DNA of 64,000 nucleotides from Leptospira_A soteropolitanensis. GTDB taxonomy: Bacteria; Spirochaetota; Leptospiria; Leptospirales; Leptospiraceae. Below, piece after piece: positions 43,408 through 51,777 of the stretch (its first letter is position 1; each line of letters starts with the position of its first letter). The stretch lies in the NCBI RefSeq assembly GCF_026151335.1, contig NZ_JAMQPP010000001.1, one strand, 5' to 3'. Both the position numbers and the translations under genes were made by a program. Below the pieces are notes generated by a model. It had not been told where the DNA came from and did no database searches. It was given only the letters and a program-made list of their open reading frames with translations.

Positions 43408-44851
43408 AACTTGCACCATATCTTTTTTTCACACGTTGGTTCATCTGATACACTGATTCTGGCCTAAGTACAATGGGCAAATCCATCCCTCGAAACCTGA
43501 GGACGATAAAATCCTTTTTTTCATTTTTCCAAATGTTTTTAAATTCATTTAAATCTTTTGGCACTCGACCATTGATCGATTCGACTACTTTGTATTTATA
43601 CTTTTTATATTTAGAAGTTTCTGGATCATTAAATGTATAGCTGAGTACAATATCTCGAGTTGTATATCTGTACAATAAATCTTGAATAAAATAACTATAA
43701 TGGTATTTTAAAGAACTATCCAATTCTCCATCTTCTGAATGAAAAAAAGATCTAGTGATCGGTTGGAAAACGAATCCTGCCTGTAAAAAATAATCTTCTG
43801 TCGAATCTCGATACAGATCCAACGCATAGTTTTTTTGTAGATTCACTTCAGCATCGAAACGTTTCCCTGCTCGATAATAACTCACAGCGACTTTTGAATT
43901 CATTTGTTTGTTTTCGATCCAATCAATGATGAATTCTTTTTTATTGGCCTGAGAAATTTCTCCATCGTTTGACAGAGGAAAATTATCTAAAGCGATAACA
44001 AAATCCTTCTCTTTCAATACTTTTGAAAATGTTGAAGAAGGATAAATTCGATTTACAAAGATTCCCATTTGGTTCGATGGAACCTTCATTGCTTGTTTCA
44101 AACTTTTTGGATTTCCATTTTGAAAAGTGAATCCGATATTTGGAAAACCATCATATTTACCATCTGCAATATCTTCTAAAAAATGACGGATGATGTCGTT
44201 CGAAATCAAATAAGCAATTCCTGGTTCTAAAGTACTAATTTGAAATACAAGCCCAACCACTTTGCCATTTTGAACTGCAGGCCCACCAGAATTTCCAGGT
44301 TGGATATTAGCATTGATTTTTAATACATTTCGATAGTCTAACCCTGAATAGGTGTATCGATTTTTTTCAAAACGAAGGATAGATCCTTTTTCTACTGATA
44401 AACTATCATTCCCATTGGGAAAACCTAAAAGTAATACATCCGATCCTAAATTGGGAATGCCTTCTAAGAAGGACAGAGTATTCGTTTGTTCCGAAAAATC
44501 AGGATCTGCAACTTGTAATAAAGCAAGGTCACAATCATAACCAATATATTTAACATCCGCTAAATATTCTTTTTTGGTAAAACTACTTTTAACAAGAATT
44601 CTTTTTGCATCACGTACAACATGAGCATTTGTCAAAATGGTTTGATTTGGTAAAACAAGTCCCGATCCAAATCCAGTCGATAGATTCTTTTTCATCCAAG
44701 GTTGAGTTTTATTTTCTGTATTGAAGCCTTCGTTTTGAATGAGAACCACCGAACGAAATATAGAATCTACAGCTGGCTCTGGATCTGCTTGAGCAAACAA
44801 CGAGTAGTTCAAAAGAAAAAATAGAATAGAGAGTTTAAATAATTTATTCAT
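43394..44851 (-). CDS. Trypsin-like DegP-type serine protease, exported
   Basis: A 485-residue serine protease with a signal peptide ('FFLLNYSLFAQA'). The triad is complete: His in 'ILTNAHVV', Asp in 'YDCDLALLQV', Ser in 'QPGNSGGPAV'. The C-terminal 250 residues carry PDZ-like domains ('DFVIALDNFPLSNDGEI'; 'VVESINGRVPKDLNEF'), the layout of Deg2/Deg9-type proteases. It likely acts in periplasmic protein quality control. ATG 44851 is chosen over an in-frame TTG at 44863. It overlaps the preceding gene by 8 bp and the PDZ-protein gene by 14 bp, so this is one operon. Confidence 0.86.
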   Translation of the reverse strand: MNKLFKLSILFFLLNYSLFAQADPEPAVDSIFRSVVLIQNEGFNTENKTQPWMKKNLSTGFGSGLVLPNQTILTNAHVVRDAKRILVKSSFTKKEYLADVKYIGYDCDLALLQVADPDFSEQTNTLSFLEGIPNLGSDVLLLGFPNGNDSLSVEKGSILRFEKNRYTYSGLDYRNVLKINANIQPGNSGGPAVQNGKVVGLVFQISTLEPGIAYLISNDIIRHFLEDIADGKYDGFPNIGFTFQNGNPKSLKQAMKVPSNQMGIFVNRIYPSSTFSKVLKEKDFVIALDNFPLSNDGEISQANKKEFIIDWIENKQMNSKVAVSYYRAGKRFDAEVNLQKNYALDLYRDSTEDYFLQAGFVFQPITRSFFHSEDGELDSSLKYHYSYFIQDLLYRYTTRDIVLSYTFNDPETSKYKKYKYKVVESINGRVPKDLNEFKNIWKNEKKDFIVLRFRGMDLPIVLRPESVYQMNQRVKKRYGASYEEF

Positions 44852-45713
44852 AATACAAAACAATTTTCTCCCAAAAAGTTTGAGTTTCTGTGATCTTTTT
44901 TAGCACAGCACTTCCCAAAACGCGATCACCAGGTTTCGGATCTTTCCAAATTGTATTTGAAGTTATCAAATCTCCGGAAGCAGAGGATGGTACACGAATC
45001 AAACTATATGCAGAATCGCGAATGCAGGTGATTCGAAATACAAAAGAAACTGTTTGATCCCAATAAAAACTTTCATCCTTTTCTATGTATTCCAAGGGAC
45101 AGGAAGAATCAAAAAAAACTTCAATATTGGAAGGAACTTCTTTTCTTCTTTTGGGATTTTGAGAGATGGATTTAAAATAAAATAAATTCGGATTTTGAAT
45201 CGGTTTATAAGAAGGAATTGATTGTTTTCCTTCGATAACCGCAGGTATTTGTTTTTTAGAAGGATAATCCAAATCGGTATCATCGGTATTCAATCGTGCC
45301 TGGAATTTTGTTTGTCCAGGAATTAAACCTGTTTCAATTTCTAAATATTGTTTGTTTCCTATTCGATGAACAGCCCTTAATCGAAACGTTCCTGGATCCA
45401 ATTTTTTTTTCTGATTGGATTGAAATTGAATCAACATCGGATCTTCAACTTTCTGGCAACTAAAACGAAAGTAGGTAACCGAAGAGATTCGAGATGCTGG
45501 CTCCAATCGGCAATCTCCATCATCCATGAAAAAACTTTGTTTCATTTGGATCTGTTTTCGGATCTCTTGGGATGGTTTCCTCTTTTTCCAAGCGCTCACT
45601 TCCTCTGCAAGCGATTGTAGTGTTAAGTTTGTCTTTGTGCGGTCCGCAAAACTGACTTCTGAGACAAAAAATAACAAAATCAATCCGAAGTATATGTATA
45701 ACTGCTTAATCAT
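44844..45713 (-). CDS. Exported hypothetical protein, first gene of the Deg operon
   Basis: A 289-residue protein with a signal peptide (MIKQLYIYFGLILLFFVSEVSFA). The mature part has two similar-looking beta regions that each contain a Cys pair ('GDCRLEPASRISSVTYFRFSCQ' and 'SSCPLEYIEKDESFY...ITC'), possibly disulfide-linked repeats. No family recognised. It is the promoter-proximal gene of the three-gene operon with the serine protease and the PDZ protein. ATG 45713 is used; an upstream extension would lack a signal peptide. Confidence 0.6.
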   Translation of the reverse strand: MIKQLYIYFGLILLFFVSEVSFADRTKTNLTLQSLAEEVSAWKKRKPSQEIRKQIQMKQSFFMDDGDCRLEPASRISSVTYFRFSCQKVEDPMLIQFQSNQKKKLDPGTFRLRAVHRIGNKQYLEIETGLIPGQTKFQARLNTDDTDLDYPSKKQIPAVIEGKQSIPSYKPIQNPNLFYFKSISQNPKRRKEVPSNIEVFFDSSCPLEYIEKDESFYWDQTVSFVFRITCIRDSAYSLIRVPSSASGDLITSNTIWKDPKPGDRVLGSAVLKKITETQTFWEKIVLYYE

Positions 45714-45885
45714 GGAATACCGATTGTTGTGATTATCGGCGTACCGACCCCATAGAATCAACTGACATCCAATTGATTTCTTTTCTCATTATGTCTCAAA
45801 CCGAAGTTGAACTTTTTTTTTGGTTTTCAGACTTTCAAAAATTCATGGGGGGGAAAAGTAATGTAAGAAATAGGAGAATACTTTT

Positions 45886-46734
45886 TTGAACTGGAACTTT
45901 CTTAAAACCGAAATAGAACCTGGTGACTTCCTCATCGATTGTCGTTCCCAATCAGCATATGAAGAAGAAACATTAGAAGGTGCTTATTACTATCCATTTA
46001 TCAAAAAAGCATTCGGATCTGATCCAGAATCACAAAAGAAATTGTACGGACCGATGGTTGCAGTCGTACAAGAATTTCAAAAATCTAAAAAAACACGAAT
46101 CATAGTTTTCGATGAGGGAATGGGAATGTTTTCCACCCGTATGGTGTATTTGCTACGTGGGATGGGAATTAAGGACGCTTATGTTCTTGGTCAAAAATGG
46201 CCAGTAGAAGGAAAAAAAGCAAAAGGCGAACTCAAAATAGAACCTCCCATTGCTGACAAAGTAAAACCCATTGAAGGCGTTGTAGACAAAGCCTTTATGG
46301 AACGAAATCTTACTAAACTCCAAATCTTTGATGCAAGGACTATGGAAGAATACGAAGGAAGATTGCCACGACTCACGGCTCCTGAAGAAGGAACTCTTTG
46401 TGGGCGTCTGCCAGGGGCTTTTTTATGGGATTGGAGAAACTTGTATGATGGAGAAGCCAACCTCATCGAACGTTCCCTTTTCAAAAAACGTCTGAATGGT
46501 TTTCCTTTTATGCCAGAAAGACCCACAGTCATTTACGACTATAATGGGGCTCGCTCTTGTTTACTTGCTCTCATGCTCCGGGAAGCAGGTTATATTGATG
46601 TCACCACCTACCAAGGTTCTTGGTTTGAATGGAGAAAATCAAGTCTGCCAAAACAAGCTGTCGCTGTATTTGGTGCCAAACAAGGTGCTGCCGCAGCACC
46701 ACGTGTCGGCGGATTGGATCGCAAGAAAGTTTAA
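45886..46734 (+). CDS. Tandem rhodanese-fold protein without catalytic cysteine
   Basis: A 282-residue protein with two rhodanese domains (about 5-110 and 130-255) and the layout of thiosulfate/mercaptopyruvate sulfurtransferases: 'FLIDCRSQSAYEEETLEGA' and 'QIFDARTMEEYEG', 'GRLPGAFLWDWRNL'. The active loop, normally C-x-x-G-x-R/T, is D218-Y-N-G-A-R in the second domain and D-E-G-M-G-M in the first. The persulfide-forming Cys is absent in both. C225 lies nearby ('GARSC') but outside the loop position. It is probably not a standard sulfurtransferase. TTG start with AGGAG 9 bases upstream. Confidence 0.75.
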   Translation: MNWNFLKTEIEPGDFLIDCRSQSAYEEETLEGAYYYPFIKKAFGSDPESQKKLYGPMVAVVQEFQKSKKTRIIVFDEGMGMFSTRMVYLLRGMGIKDAYVLGQKWPVEGKKAKGELKIEPPIADKVKPIEGVVDKAFMERNLTKLQIFDARTMEEYEGRLPRLTAPEEGTLCGRLPGAFLWDWRNLYDGEANLIERSLFKKRLNGFPFMPERPTVIYDYNGARSCLLALMLREAGYIDVTTYQGSWFEWRKSSLPKQAVAVFGAKQGAAAAPRVGGLDRKKV

Positions 46735-46792
46735 AAAAGTATTTACGAAACAGTAAACCATCGATCCACTAATCTCTGCTCCTGGAGGGTCG

Positions 46793-49027
46793 ATGGTTTT
46801 TCGTTTTATCTATTTATCACTATCACTGTTCTTTTTGGAATGTGCCTCTCGCATCATCTCTAATGTCCCTGTTGCAGAAGAATCTTATTCCCTCACTCCA
46901 AAAGTCCAGTGGATTCAATCTGCAAATGATTTCACTTTAAGAAACCAATCACTTTCTAAAGACTTTATTAAACTTTCCCTAGAAGAACCATTCCTTTTGG
47001 CCTTCACCAAGGATACCATATCCAAATACAGAATGGCATCATTTCAATTTAAAGAAAGTCTACAAAAAACTTGCAACAAACAATCTGTAGACGAAATCAA
47101 AAAGGAATTAGGAAAAATCACCATCAAAGGGAAGTTAACTGGAAAAGATTGTTCCACCGATTACCAACTCCTTTTCCAAACCAAATCTGATACAGAAGTG
47201 GAATTCAAAATCACTCTCTCTGATCCTTCCTTAAACAGAATACAGTTCCATTACATATCTTCACCAGATGAAAAAATCTTTGGGCTTGGCGAACAGTTCA
47301 CTTATGATGAACTCAAAGGAAAAACTCCCTTTTTATTTACAGAAGAACAAGGTATAGGCCGTGGTGACCAACCGATCACTGCGGGAGCAAATATTATGGC
47401 AGGGGCCGGTGGAAACGCATATACCACTTATGCACCTATCCCTCATTACATTACTTCCGATAATCGTTCGGTATTTTTCGAAAACAGCGGTTATGCGAAT
47501 TTCGACTTCAGCGATTCCAAAAAAACCAAAGTGGAGTTTTGGGATTTCCAATCGGAAAAATCATTAACCGGAACCATTTGGATTGGATCGTCTTCCAAGT
47601 CCCTCATTGAAGCATATACCAAAAAAACAGGAAGGTTTCCGAAACTTCCGGATTGGGCTTACGGCACTTGGCTTGGTGTCCAAGGCGGAACAGAAAAAGT
47701 ATCTGCCATCGTCAAACAAGCAAAAGATGCAGGAAATCCCGTCACTGCTCTTTGGATCCAAGACTGGTGTGGGAGACGTGTCACTAATTTCGGAGACCAA
47801 CTCAAATGGCGTTGGTATGTAGATGAAACATTGTATCCCGACTTTAAAAAATTTGTGAAATCAATGAATGATCAAAATGTACAAGTGTTAGGTTACATTA
47901 ACTCCTTCCTTGCAGATACAGATCCTAAAAAACCAAATGATGATTTTACAAACCCACTCTTAACGGAAGCGAAAGCAAAAGGATATCTTGTAAAAAATCA
48001 AAGCGGAGACAACTATCTTATCCAAACCGTTGGGTTTCCTGCTTACCTCATAGACCTGACAAACCCGGCAGCGGTTCGTTGGACTAAAGATCTCATCAAA
48101 AAAAATATGATTGGAATGGGACTTTCTGGTTGGATGGCAGATTTTGGAGAATGGTTACCTTATGACGCAAAATTGTATTCTGGAATCGATGCCAAAATAT
48201 ATCACAACCGTTATCCGGTCGATTGGGCACGGGTCAACCGAGAAGCCATCAAAGAAGCTGGGATGGAAGGTAAAATTGTATTTTTCAGCCGTGCGGGTTA
48301 CAGTTATTCCAATACTTACTCCACTCTCTTTTGGGAAGGAGACCAAATGGTAAGTTTCGGAACCAATGACGGACTTCCCTCTTCTATCATCGGCCTTACT
48401 AGTTCAGGGATCAGCGGTTATGCATTAAATCATAGTGATATCGGTGGATACACAACTATCACAAATCCACTTAAAAACTACCACAGATCCAAAGAACTTC
48501 TATTGCGATGGGCAGAGGTTTCGGCATTTACACCTGTCTTTCGCACCCATGAAGGGAACAGACCGCTTAAAAACTGGCAGGTATATACTTATATAAAACC
48601 TGATGGTACCAGATCTCTGGGTGATGAAGATACTGTGGCACTATTTGCAAAAATTGCGAGAATCCATTTTGCCCTCAAACCATATATCCAAAGTTTGGTG
48701 GAAGAGGCATCAATGACTGGAATCCCTGTTGTCCGACACAATTACCTTGTAGAACCGGAAGATAAAAATTTATTAAATTATAAATACCAGTTTTTTTTAG
48801 GAGATGACCTTCTTGTCGCTCCGGTAGTAGAAAGTGGAGAAATTGTACAGGATGTGTATCTACCTCGTGGAAAATGGTTACATCTATGGACAGGAACCAC
48901 TTATGATGGATATAGAAAAATCCAAGTCCCAGCCCCTATTGGAAAACCTCCCGCATTCATACGTGTAGGTGGAAAATCGGAAGCCCTCATTCGTTCTTCC
49001 ATAAGCTCTATTCGGAACAAAGACTAA
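46793..49027 (+). CDS. GH31 glycosidase lipoprotein, YihQ/sulfoquinovosidase-like
   Basis: A 744-residue lipoprotein (Cys at about 17 in 'FFLECAS'). The GH31 catalytic domain has the nucleophile D450 in 'SGWMADFGEWLP' and the acid/base Asp in 'FWEGDQMVSFG'. 'HSDIGGYTT', 'RTHEGNRP', 'LLGDDLLVAPV' and 'HLWTGTTYDG' give strong similarity to E. coli YihQ. YihQ binds the sulfonate of sulfoquinovose through Q288, R301, W304 and Y508 (as I recall them). The aligned residues here are Q323, Q336, W339 and the Tyr of 'GGYTT', so the Arg is replaced by Gln. Substrate is thus uncertain: sulfoquinovosyl glycerol or an alpha-glucoside. Surface or periplasm-exposed. Confidence 0.82.
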   Translation: MVFRFIYLSLSLFFLECASRIISNVPVAEESYSLTPKVQWIQSANDFTLRNQSLSKDFIKLSLEEPFLLAFTKDTISKYRMASFQFKESLQKTCNKQSVDEIKKELGKITIKGKLTGKDCSTDYQLLFQTKSDTEVEFKITLSDPSLNRIQFHYISSPDEKIFGLGEQFTYDELKGKTPFLFTEEQGIGRGDQPITAGANIMAGAGGNAYTTYAPIPHYITSDNRSVFFENSGYANFDFSDSKKTKVEFWDFQSEKSLTGTIWIGSSSKSLIEAYTKKTGRFPKLPDWAYGTWLGVQGGTEKVSAIVKQAKDAGNPVTALWIQDWCGRRVTNFGDQLKWRWYVDETLYPDFKKFVKSMNDQNVQVLGYINSFLADTDPKKPNDDFTNPLLTEAKAKGYLVKNQSGDNYLIQTVGFPAYLIDLTNPAAVRWTKDLIKKNMIGMGLSGWMADFGEWLPYDAKLYSGIDAKIYHNRYPVDWARVNREAIKEAGMEGKIVFFSRAGYSYSNTYSTLFWEGDQMVSFGTNDGLPSSIIGLTSSGISGYALNHSDIGGYTTITNPLKNYHRSKELLLRWAEVSAFTPVFRTHEGNRPLKNWQVYTYIKPDGTRSLGDEDTVALFAKIARIHFALKPYIQSLVEEASMTGIPVVRHNYLVEPEDKNLLNYKYQFFLGDDLLVAPVVESGEIVQDVYLPRGKWLHLWTGTTYDGYRKIQVPAPIGKPPAFIRVGGKSEALIRSSISSIRNKD

Positions 49028-49045
49028 AAGCGGAGACCTACCCAA

Positions 49046-49873
49046 ATGAAATTTGCATTGATTGGAGACATCCACGGGTATTGGAACAAAAAAGACATAG
49101 AGTATTTCAATGCTTCAGATTATGACTGTTTGTTTTTTACGGGAGATTTACGTGGCAATCCCAAACTCGGAAAAATTTCTTTTGAAGGTCTCACCAAACG
49201 TGCGTATATGATTCCGGGAAATTGGGATGGGATGAGTTTGACTTCTATCATTGGAGAAGTGATCCAATCGAAAGTCCTCATCCATTCAGGGCAAATAGGC
49301 CAACACTGGAGAATGAGAAAACTTTCGGAACTAGTAAAACCCATTTCTTTACTCGGTTACAGTTCCCTAGTTTTGTCTAAGGATTTGGACTTAAGTCTGA
49401 TTGTTGGTCGTCCTCATGCGATGGGTGGTGGTCTGAGTTTTGCACCTTATATGGAAAAGAACTATATGGTTTCAAATATGGATACCTCAATCGAAAAGTA
49501 CAAACGACTGATCGATGGAACTAAAGAAAAGAACTTATTCTTTCTTTCGCATAACGGGCCTTTGGGGTTAGGTGCTACTAAAAATTCCATCTACGGTGCC
49601 GAGTTTAAAAAAGAAGGTGGGGACTGGGGAGATCTGGATCTTACAGAAGCCATTCAATATGCCAAATCCATTGGGAAAAAAGTCCCTCTGGTTCTTTCAG
49701 GACATATGCACCATTCGATTAGCAAAAAAAAAGAAAGAGAAACCCATGAATACACTGGTGGAACCTTCTATGTGAACGGTGCCAAAGTCCCAAGAATTCG
49801 TGAAGGAAAACATTTTCATACAAAAATCGAATGGGATGGTGGTTCTGCTACGGTGATTCCTTTGTGGGTTTAG
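49046..49873 (+). CDS. Metallophosphoesterase (calcineurin-like)
   Basis: A 275-residue cytosolic metallophosphoesterase. Motifs: 'ALIGDIHGYW', 'FTGDLRGN', 'IPGNWD' in place of the usual GNHD/E, 'LFFLSHNGP' and 'LSGHMHH'. All metal ligands but the GNH His are present; other members also tolerate changes there. The substrate is not clear. It begins 18 bp after the GH31 gene stop on the same strand, so the two may be an operon. Confidence 0.8.
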   Translation: MKFALIGDIHGYWNKKDIEYFNASDYDCLFFTGDLRGNPKLGKISFEGLTKRAYMIPGNWDGMSLTSIIGEVIQSKVLIHSGQIGQHWRMRKLSELVKPISLLGYSSLVLSKDLDLSLIVGRPHAMGGGLSFAPYMEKNYMVSNMDTSIEKYKRLIDGTKEKNLFFLSHNGPLGLGATKNSIYGAEFKKEGGDWGDLDLTEAIQYAKSIGKKVPLVLSGHMHHSISKKKERETHEYTGGTFYVNGAKVPRIREGKHFHTKIEWDGGSATVIPLWV

Positions 49874-49884
49874 TAATCCGTTCT

Positions 49885-50289
49885 CTAACCCAAAGCTGTT
49901 TCTATCTCAATTTTTCCACTGAGAATTTTATGAACTGGGCAAGCGTTGGCAACGGAAAGTAATCTTTCCCGTTGTTCAATGCTTAAATTTCCAGAAAGAA
50001 ATACAACTCTTGTAAATTTATGATCCTCTAGAGATCGTTTATCAATTGTTACGTGAACTTCCACCGAGTCCAAAGGATATTCTTTTCTATCCGCATACAT
50101 CCTAATTGTAATGGAGGTACAGGCTCCCAAAGAAGAAGCAAGTAATTCTGTAGGCATAGGCCCAAGATCTGTCCCTTCTTTGTCCTTTGGTTCATCCGCT
50201 ATCCAATGATGTTTTCCTGCCGAAATTTTAGTTTCGTATTTGGTTTTGGTGGTAGAAACTACCACCTTGTCTTCGAATACTGCTGTCAT
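49885..50289 (-). CDS. OsmC/Ohr-family peroxiredoxin
   Basis: A 134-residue OsmC-family protein with the two redox cysteines C57 ('SSLGACTSI') and C117 ('VANACPVHKIL') and the Arg/Glu environment of the active site. It reduces organic hydroperoxides. Its ATG overlaps the stop of the upstream acyltransferase gene (ATGA), so it is the last gene of the flagellar/csrA transcript, or of a sub-operon within it. Confidence 0.88.
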   Translation of the reverse strand: MTAVFEDKVVVSTTKTKYETKISAGKHHWIADEPKDKEGTDLGPMPTELLASSLGACTSITIRMYADRKEYPLDSVEVHVTIDKRSLEDHKFTRVVFLSGNLSIEQRERLLSVANACPVHKILSGKIEIETALG

Positions 50290-50960
50290 TTGGATTCTCC
50301 TTTATGAATTCGCTCTGCTTCCGCTATCGCACGGTTACGGTTGTTTAACATAGCCTCTTCTACTTTTAGACGCATCTGTTCAAACTCTTCTTCATTCAAA
50401 TTACGAGGAACCGAAATAGGTTCTCCATAGGAAACAACAAAGGTTGTAAAAGGTTTAGGAACTCTATGTTTATCCCAAGCTTTTTCTAGTACCCATTGAC
50501 GACTACATTCATAATGAAAAGGAATGATTGGAACTTGGGTGACTTGCGCTGCGGCAATGATCCCTGGTTGCAGAACAAAAGCAGGTCCCCTTGGACCATC
50601 GGGGGTAAAAGCAGCAGGTAATCCCTTTTTTAAATGTTGGATCATAGCTTTTAATGCTTTTGATCCTCCTTTTGAACTACTTCCACGAATGCTAGTGTTT
50701 CCGAACCGGTGGACTACTTCGTTGATATAGTCTCCGTCTTTCGATTCAGAAATCAGTACGGCTACGTTTTTTCCCCTGTGCAGATACGGAGAGTACAAAA
50801 CGTTCGTATGCCAAATAGAGTAAATAAAAGGCTTTTTATTTTTGAATAATTCTTCGTAACGTTCGTTTGTCAAAAAACGAAACCTGGAAGTAAGTCCAAT
50901 CAAACGTTGGAACCAAACAACAACAAGTGGCAACAACCAGACTAAAATTTTACGTTTCAA
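50286..50960 (-). CDS. DUF374-family lysophospholipid/lipid A-type acyltransferase
   Basis: A 224-residue LPLAT-superfamily protein: 'SIWHTNVLYSPYLHRG' (motif I-like His), 'ISESKDGDYINEVVHRFG', 'GSSSKGG' and 'FTPDGPRGPAFVLQPG'. This is the DUF374 pattern, related to the acyl transfer step on lipid A or lysophospholipids. Start codon TTG at 50960 (GGGAG upstream). It is 60 bp after csrA and overlaps osmC by 4 bp. A hydrophobic N terminus ('ILVWLLPLVVVWFQRLIGL') suggests a membrane anchor. Confidence 0.8.
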   Translation of the reverse strand: MKRKILVWLLPLVVVWFQRLIGLTSRFRFLTNERYEELFKNKKPFIYSIWHTNVLYSPYLHRGKNVAVLISESKDGDYINEVVHRFGNTSIRGSSSKGGSKALKAMIQHLKKGLPAAFTPDGPRGPAFVLQPGIIAAAQVTQVPIIPFHYECSRQWVLEKAWDKHRVPKPFTTFVVSYGEPISVPRNLNEEEFEQMRLKVEEAMLNNRNRAIAEAERIHKGESK

Positions 50961-51020
50961 TGTTTAACCGTCTCCCTAGAGCTTGACTCCAGAGAAACGC
51001 AAATCGAAGTAAAGATCAAG

Positions 51021-51260
51021 TTAAGTTTTCTTTTTGAACAAATCACCGAGTTTGCCCAAATCTTCTGGTTTGATATTGGTACCGGCAGCTTTTTTGTTTT
51101 CTTCCTGAATTTCTTTGTAAACTTCTGCACGATGTACAGATACATTTTTAGGAGCTTTGACGCCAATTTTTACTTGGTCACCTTTGATATCGACAATCAC
51201 AATTTCGATATCATCACCGATCATAATGGATTGGTTACTTCTCCTCGCAAGAACTAACAC
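51021..51260 (-). CDS. csrA: Carbon storage regulator, RNA-binding translational regulator
   Basis: A 79-residue protein with the CsrA core 'MLVLARRSNQSIMIGDDIEI', 'GDQVKIGVKAPKNVSVHRAEVY' followed by a longer-than-usual C-terminal tail ('KPEDLGKLGDLFKKK'). It binds GGA-containing leader stems and blocks translation, including flagellin in many flagellates. GTG start; the RBS (AAAAGG) lies in the end of fliW, so translation is coupled. The FliW antagonist is the next gene upstream. Confidence 0.96.
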   Translation of the reverse strand: MLVLARRSNQSIMIGDDIEIVIVDIKGDQVKIGVKAPKNVSVHRAEVYKEIQEENKKAAGTNIKPEDLGKLGDLFKKKT

Positions 51261-51263
51261 GAG

Positions 51264-51725
51264 TTATACCTTTTCGGAAGACATCTCTTCCATAGATTCA
51301 ATGATATTTTTACGAATGGGATGATTTTCATCCCTGGAAATACATTGTTTTCCTTTTCCCTCTTTTCCATTGAGAATGATAGGGCCTTGTAAATTAGCCG
51401 TCATTCCTTTGGGATTGTCATGAGGAATGGTCACAATTAAAAATATAAGACCATCTTTCCAACTGGAAAGCCCAATGTCATTAAGTTCCTCATCAGATAC
51501 AGCAGGTTTATAATCATTCATAAACAATTCTGGTTGGATGACAATAAATGCCAGTCCCGATTCTTTTGTGGATTGTAACCATTTGAATGGACTTTCAGGA
51601 CTTTCTTCAATGAGAGCATACTCATCAAATTCTTCAAATCCAAGTAAACCTTGTGGGAATTTTAGGATTTGTTTTGAGTCCACTTGGATGGTTCCGAAAG
51701 GTTTTGTGTGAATCGTTACCGACAT
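51264..51725 (-). CDS. fliW: Flagellar assembly factor FliW (CsrA antagonist)
   Basis: A 153-residue FliW. The start 'MSVTIHTKPFGTIQVDSKQI' is family-typical, then 'KFPQGLLGFEEFDEYAL', 'MNDYKPAVSDEEL' and 'IPHDNPKGMTANLQGPI'. It binds CsrA and flagellin to couple flagellin translation to filament assembly. ATG 51725 with AGGA upstream is preferred over the in-frame ATG at 51767. It lies 3 bp upstream of csrA. Confidence 0.94.
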   Translation of the reverse strand: MSVTIHTKPFGTIQVDSKQILKFPQGLLGFEEFDEYALIEESPESPFKWLQSTKESGLAFIVIQPELFMNDYKPAVSDEELNDIGLSSWKDGLIFLIVTIPHDNPKGMTANLQGPIILNGKEGKGKQCISRDENHPIRKNIIESMEEMSSEKV

Positions 51726-51777
51726 TCTAGTTCCTATACTTTCTTTTCTTTCTAATATAACCGTCATTTAGTTTCCG

